From Nitrososphaerota archaeon (GTDB lineage Archaea > Thermoproteota > Nitrososphaeria > Nitrososphaerales > Nitrosopumilaceae): a stretch of 7,094 nucleotides of DNA. The stretch covers positions 1 to 7,094 of the forward strand of contig JAUXKJ010000014.1 of assembly GCA_030624325.1 (NCBI GenBank). The letters run 5' to 3'. Shown piece after piece: positions 4,701 to 7,094 of the stretch (position 1 is its first letter; every line of letters begins with the position of its first letter). Under the pieces are notes generated by a model that worked only from the letters and a program-made list of their open reading frames with translations, ran no database searches and was not told the origin of the DNA. A program made the translations under genes and the position numbers.

Positions 4701-6461
4701 ATGTGTTCAATAATTGGCTATTATGGTGATAATTCTGCCGCGCCGATTCTTGTAAAAGGATTGAAGCGGATGGAATACAGGGGTTATGATAGTGTAGGTG
4801 TAGCTACCAAGTTTGATAACAAAATAGAGGTCAAAAAAGGAATTGGTAAAGTTTCTGATGTGAATAAAACCTTCCAACTCGATAAATTACCGGGAAAAAT
4901 AGGGATAGGCCATACCAGATGGGCAACCCATGGAAAAGTAACTGATTCTAATGCCCATCCCCACCCGAGTAATTCTGGAAAGATCGCAATAGTTCACAAC
5001 GGGATTATAGAAAATTTCCAAGAGTTAAAAAAAAAATTAGAAGAAGATGGCTATACCTTCAAAAGTGAGACAGATAGCGAAGTTATTGCGAATTTAATCC
5101 AACAAAACTTTGAACAAACTTCTGATGTTAAAGAAACCATTAGAAAAACAGTTTCCAAGTTAAAAGGACATTTTGCTTTTGTTGCAATGTTTGAAAATGG
5201 TGTTTTGGCTGCTGCACGATATCATGAACCAATGATTATTGGAGTTGGAAAAAAGGAATATTTTTTGTCAAGTGATGTACTTGGTTTCATTGAACAAACT
5301 GATGATGCAATTTACATTGATAATGGAAACTTTGTTTTATTAGATTCTTCAGGAATTCAAATTTATGATTTTGAAGGTTCCCCAGTAAAACACCAAATTA
5401 CTAAAGTTTCAAAAGAATTTGCAGATGCATACAAAGGGGACTATGCACATTTTACACTAAAAGAGATTTCAGAACAACCTGATACTATACAAAACGCTGG
5501 AAAAAATACAACGGAAGCGATTGAGCAAGCAACAGACTTTATCAGACATGCAAAAACATTGTACATTACTGGTAGTGGTACTAGCTACAATGCAGCTTTG
5601 GTAGCAAAGTATTTGATGTCAAAATATGCAAAAATAAAACTAGAAACAATAATTTCAAGTGAACTTATTACCTTACCTGATTCTATAGAACCAAATTCAA
5701 TTCTTATTGCTATTTCTCAAAGTGGAGAAAGTGCTGATGTGCTAGAAGCCGTAAATATTGCAAAAAAATCAAATGCTAAAATTCTCTCAATAGTAAATAT
5801 GTTAACCTCGTCACTTGTCCAAGAATCCTCTCTAGTAATGGGAATGAATTGTGGTCCAGAAATAGGAGTAGCAGCAACAAAAAGTTTTACATCTCAACTA
5901 GCTATACTTTATCAAATTACTGAAAGTTTGTGTGGTGGATGTATTGGAGTAGATTTCAACAAAGTTTCTCAAGATATTTCAAAAATTCTTTCTGATCATT
6001 CATCGATTCAAAAAATAGCTAAAAAATTGAAAGATGTTTCTGACATTTACATTTTGGGAAGAGGAATTCATTATCCCATCGCTTCAGAAGCCGCCTTAAA
6101 ACTAAAAGAGCTTACTTACATTCATGCCGAAGGCATACCAGGAGGAGAATTAAAACATGGTCCATTAGCCCTGATGGATTCAAATGTTTACGTCATCATA
6201 ATCAATCCTAATGATTCAACTTACAATGATACTATTACAAGTGCCAGTGAAATAAAGGCAAGAGGTGCAAAAATAATTGGAATTTCTGATAAGAATAGTG
6301 ATGTTTATGACTTTTGGATTGAAATTCCTTCAGTTGAAGAACCAATTTTTCCAATTATTGAGATAATTCCGATTCAGTTGTTGGCATATTATTCAGCAAT
6401 AGAAAAAGATACAGATCCGGACTATCCTAGAAACCTAGCTAAGTCTGTGACTGTGAAGTAA
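4701..6461 (+). CDS. glmS: Glutamine-fructose-6-phosphate aminotransferase (isomerising), GlmS
   Basis: GlmS converts fructose-6-phosphate and glutamine to glucosamine-6-phosphate and glutamate, the entry step to UDP-GlcNAc and so to glycans and protein N-glycosylation in archaea. The ATG is fixed by the nucleophile Cys2, which must become N-terminal (MCSIIGYYG). The class-II glutaminase domain spans about 2-235 and shows R73 in HTRWATHG, N100-G101 in IVHNGIIENF and D125 in SETDSEV. Two SIS domains follow: the first with GSGTSYNAA (291-299) and SQSGESADVLEAV (339-351), the second with ILGRGIHYPIASEAALKLKE (451-470) and GGELKHGPLAL (481-491, with H486 as the fructose-6-P ring-opening His). The C-terminus is the standard DPDYPRNLAKSVTV with K581 of the active site. 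At 586 residues it is slightly shorter than the E. coli protein, and it is intact. It lies 40 nt after rps4 and may have its own promoter, but no clear TATA box or SD is visible. Its 3' end overlaps the cobT-like gene. Confidence 0.97.
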   Translation: MCSIIGYYGDNSAAPILVKGLKRMEYRGYDSVGVATKFDNKIEVKKGIGKVSDVNKTFQLDKLPGKIGIGHTRWATHGKVTDSNAHPHPSNSGKIAIVHNGIIENFQELKKKLEEDGYTFKSETDSEVIANLIQQNFEQTSDVKETIRKTVSKLKGHFAFVAMFENGVLAAARYHEPMIIGVGKKEYFLSSDVLGFIEQTDDAIYIDNGNFVLLDSSGIQIYDFEGSPVKHQITKVSKEFADAYKGDYAHFTLKEISEQPDTIQNAGKNTTEAIEQATDFIRHAKTLYITGSGTSYNAALVAKYLMSKYAKIKLETIISSELITLPDSIEPNSILIAISQSGESADVLEAVNIAKKSNAKILSIVNMLTSSLVQESSLVMGMNCGPEIGVAATKSFTSQLAILYQITESLCGGCIGVDFNKVSQDISKILSDHSSIQKIAKKLKDVSDIYILGRGIHYPIASEAALKLKELTYIHAEGIPGGELKHGPLALMDSNVYVIIINPNDSTYNDTITSASEIKARGAKIIGISDKNSDVYDFWIEIPSVEEPIFPIIEIIPIQLLAYYSAIEKDTDPDYPRNLAKSVTVK

Positions 6462-7094
6462 GAACTCTCTGATACTCTTTTTCTATAAGTGAAAGTAATT
6501 CTTCAGATTTTATTCCAATTTTTAACATTGCAGAAATCATACAACCACCCGCCCCTGCACCTTCTTTAACAAATCCTTCAGAGAATGATTTTAAACCTTT
6601 GATTTGTGAGTTTTCTAATTTAGGTGTAGCAACCAATATTGGAATGTCTGCAATTTTTTTTATGACATCTAAAAAATTTGCAGTTTTATCATCAACTATG
6701 TATGATGTAGTTCCAATAGCAATATTTTTTTCATTAAATCCTGTTGCATGTCCAAAAGCTAATACTGCACCCATTTGAGTTCCACCAGCTAAAATCACAT
6801 TTGTGATTTGTGAAGCAGAACTTAGCATTCCTGCAACAATTGGAATCATTGGATCACCTAAATTAGCAATTACATCATATGCATCATTTGATTTAGACCT
6901 CCTAATAGCTCTCTCCACGATTTGGTTTTTGAGCTCAACTGGATTTTCTGGCATGCTAGAGCTTACTTTGGCATCTATGTCAAATCCTTTCATTACAGCT
7001 AAAGCAGTTGTAGTTCCACCTGGAATGCTTTCACCAATTACTAAACAATCAGTTACTGAAGCAAGTGTTCTTCCAATCATTCTTCCATAATCAA
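6439..7094 (-). CDS. cobT: Archaeal CobT-like nicotinate-nucleotide:DMB phosphoribosyltransferase, 5'-truncated
   Basis: This is probably the archaeal form of CobT, which activates the lower-ligand base (5,6-dimethylbenzimidazole) with nicotinate mononucleotide to form alpha-ribazole phosphate for cobalamin assembly. The frame is open to the window edge (DYGR precedes the internal Met at 7080), so the 5' part is missing. The archaeal family is about 350 residues and roughly 217 are present here. Numbered from that Met, visible motifs are GESIPGGTTTALAV (16-29), NLGDPMIPIVAG (73-84), ILAGGTQMGAVLA (96-108), GTTSYIVDD (123-131) and KEGAGAGG (172-179). E173 in the last probably corresponds to the catalytic Glu of bacterial CobT. 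Nitrososphaerota make cobalamin, which fits. The last codons and TAG stop lie inside the end of glmS on the opposite strand (23-bp overlap). A related nucleotide phosphoribosyltransferase of other specificity cannot be excluded. Confidence 0.85.
   Translation of the reverse strand, partial: DYGRMIGRTLASVTDCLVIGESIPGGTTTALAVMKGFDIDAKVSSSMPENPVELKNQIVERAIRRSKSNDAYDVIANLGDPMIPIVAGMLSSASQITNVILAGGTQMGAVLAFGHATGFNEKNIAIGTTSYIVDDKTANFLDVIKKIADIPILVATPKLENSQIKGLKSFSEGFVKEGAGAGGCMISAMLKIGIKSEELLSLIEKEYQRVLTSQSQT

Noticed and set aside
5027..5036. Run of ten A residues inside glmS
   Set aside because: It could be a slippage site, but the frame is intact and encodes a normal LKKKLEEDGY segment; nothing suggests programmed frameshifting.
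6803..7090. 95-codon plus-strand frame antisense to the cobT-like gene
   Set aside because: It lies wholly over conserved CobT motifs on the other strand and shows no family features of its own.

Overview
The window is a stretch of an AT-rich archaeal genome, most likely an ammonia-oxidising Nitrososphaerota (Thaumarchaeota) of the Nitrosopumilus type. This rests on archaeal-type ribosomal proteins uS13 and uS4, an archaeal-type CobT-like phosphoribosyltransferase, a TATA-like element spaced for a leaderless transcript, and low-GC coding sequence. The lineage call is from pattern recognition; no database was searched.

Left half (about 1-3129, minus strand): a leftward operon. It starts with a ChlI/MoxR-type AAA+ ATPase (3129-1498). 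A 14-bp overlap leads to a short charged N-terminal fragment (1511-1269), which is followed in the same frame by a von Willebrand A (VWA) protein with a recognisable MIDAS (start at 1202, stop at 156). Only one TAG codon separates the fragment from the VWA frame, and the 22 codons after the TAG read as normal protein, so the two pieces look like one VWA gene of about 450 codons split by a nonsense codon. An ATG directly abuts the VWA stop and opens a further leftward frame resembling a small winged-helix regulator. It is cut by the window edge and also carries a stop two codons after that ATG. AAA+ ATPase/VWA pairs generally act as chaperone-like machines that remodel or metallate a client protein; the client here is unknown.

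Middle (about 3130-4660, plus strand): an 79-bp divergent intergenic region, then rps13 and rps4. uS13 has a long Ala/Gly/Lys/Glu-rich C-terminal tail that includes four near-identical 39-bp (13-codon) in-frame repeats. uS4 has a Glu/Lys/Pro/Ser-rich tail of about 70 residues. A GGTGA Shine-Dalgarno motif touching the rps13 stop serves rps4.

Right half (4661-7094): glmS (plus strand, complete), which makes glucosamine-6-phosphate for amino-sugar synthesis, converges on a 5'-truncated cobT-like gene (minus strand) for attaching the lower ligand of cobalamin. Their 3' ends overlap by 23 bp, leaving no intergenic terminator.

The intact ribosomal, glmS and cobT genes are ordinary housekeeping genes. 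The unusual parts are the two in-frame stops in the ATPase/VWA operon and the repeat-built uS13 tail. No RNA genes, insertion sequences or CRISPR arrays were seen, and no intergenic stretch exceeds 100 bases.
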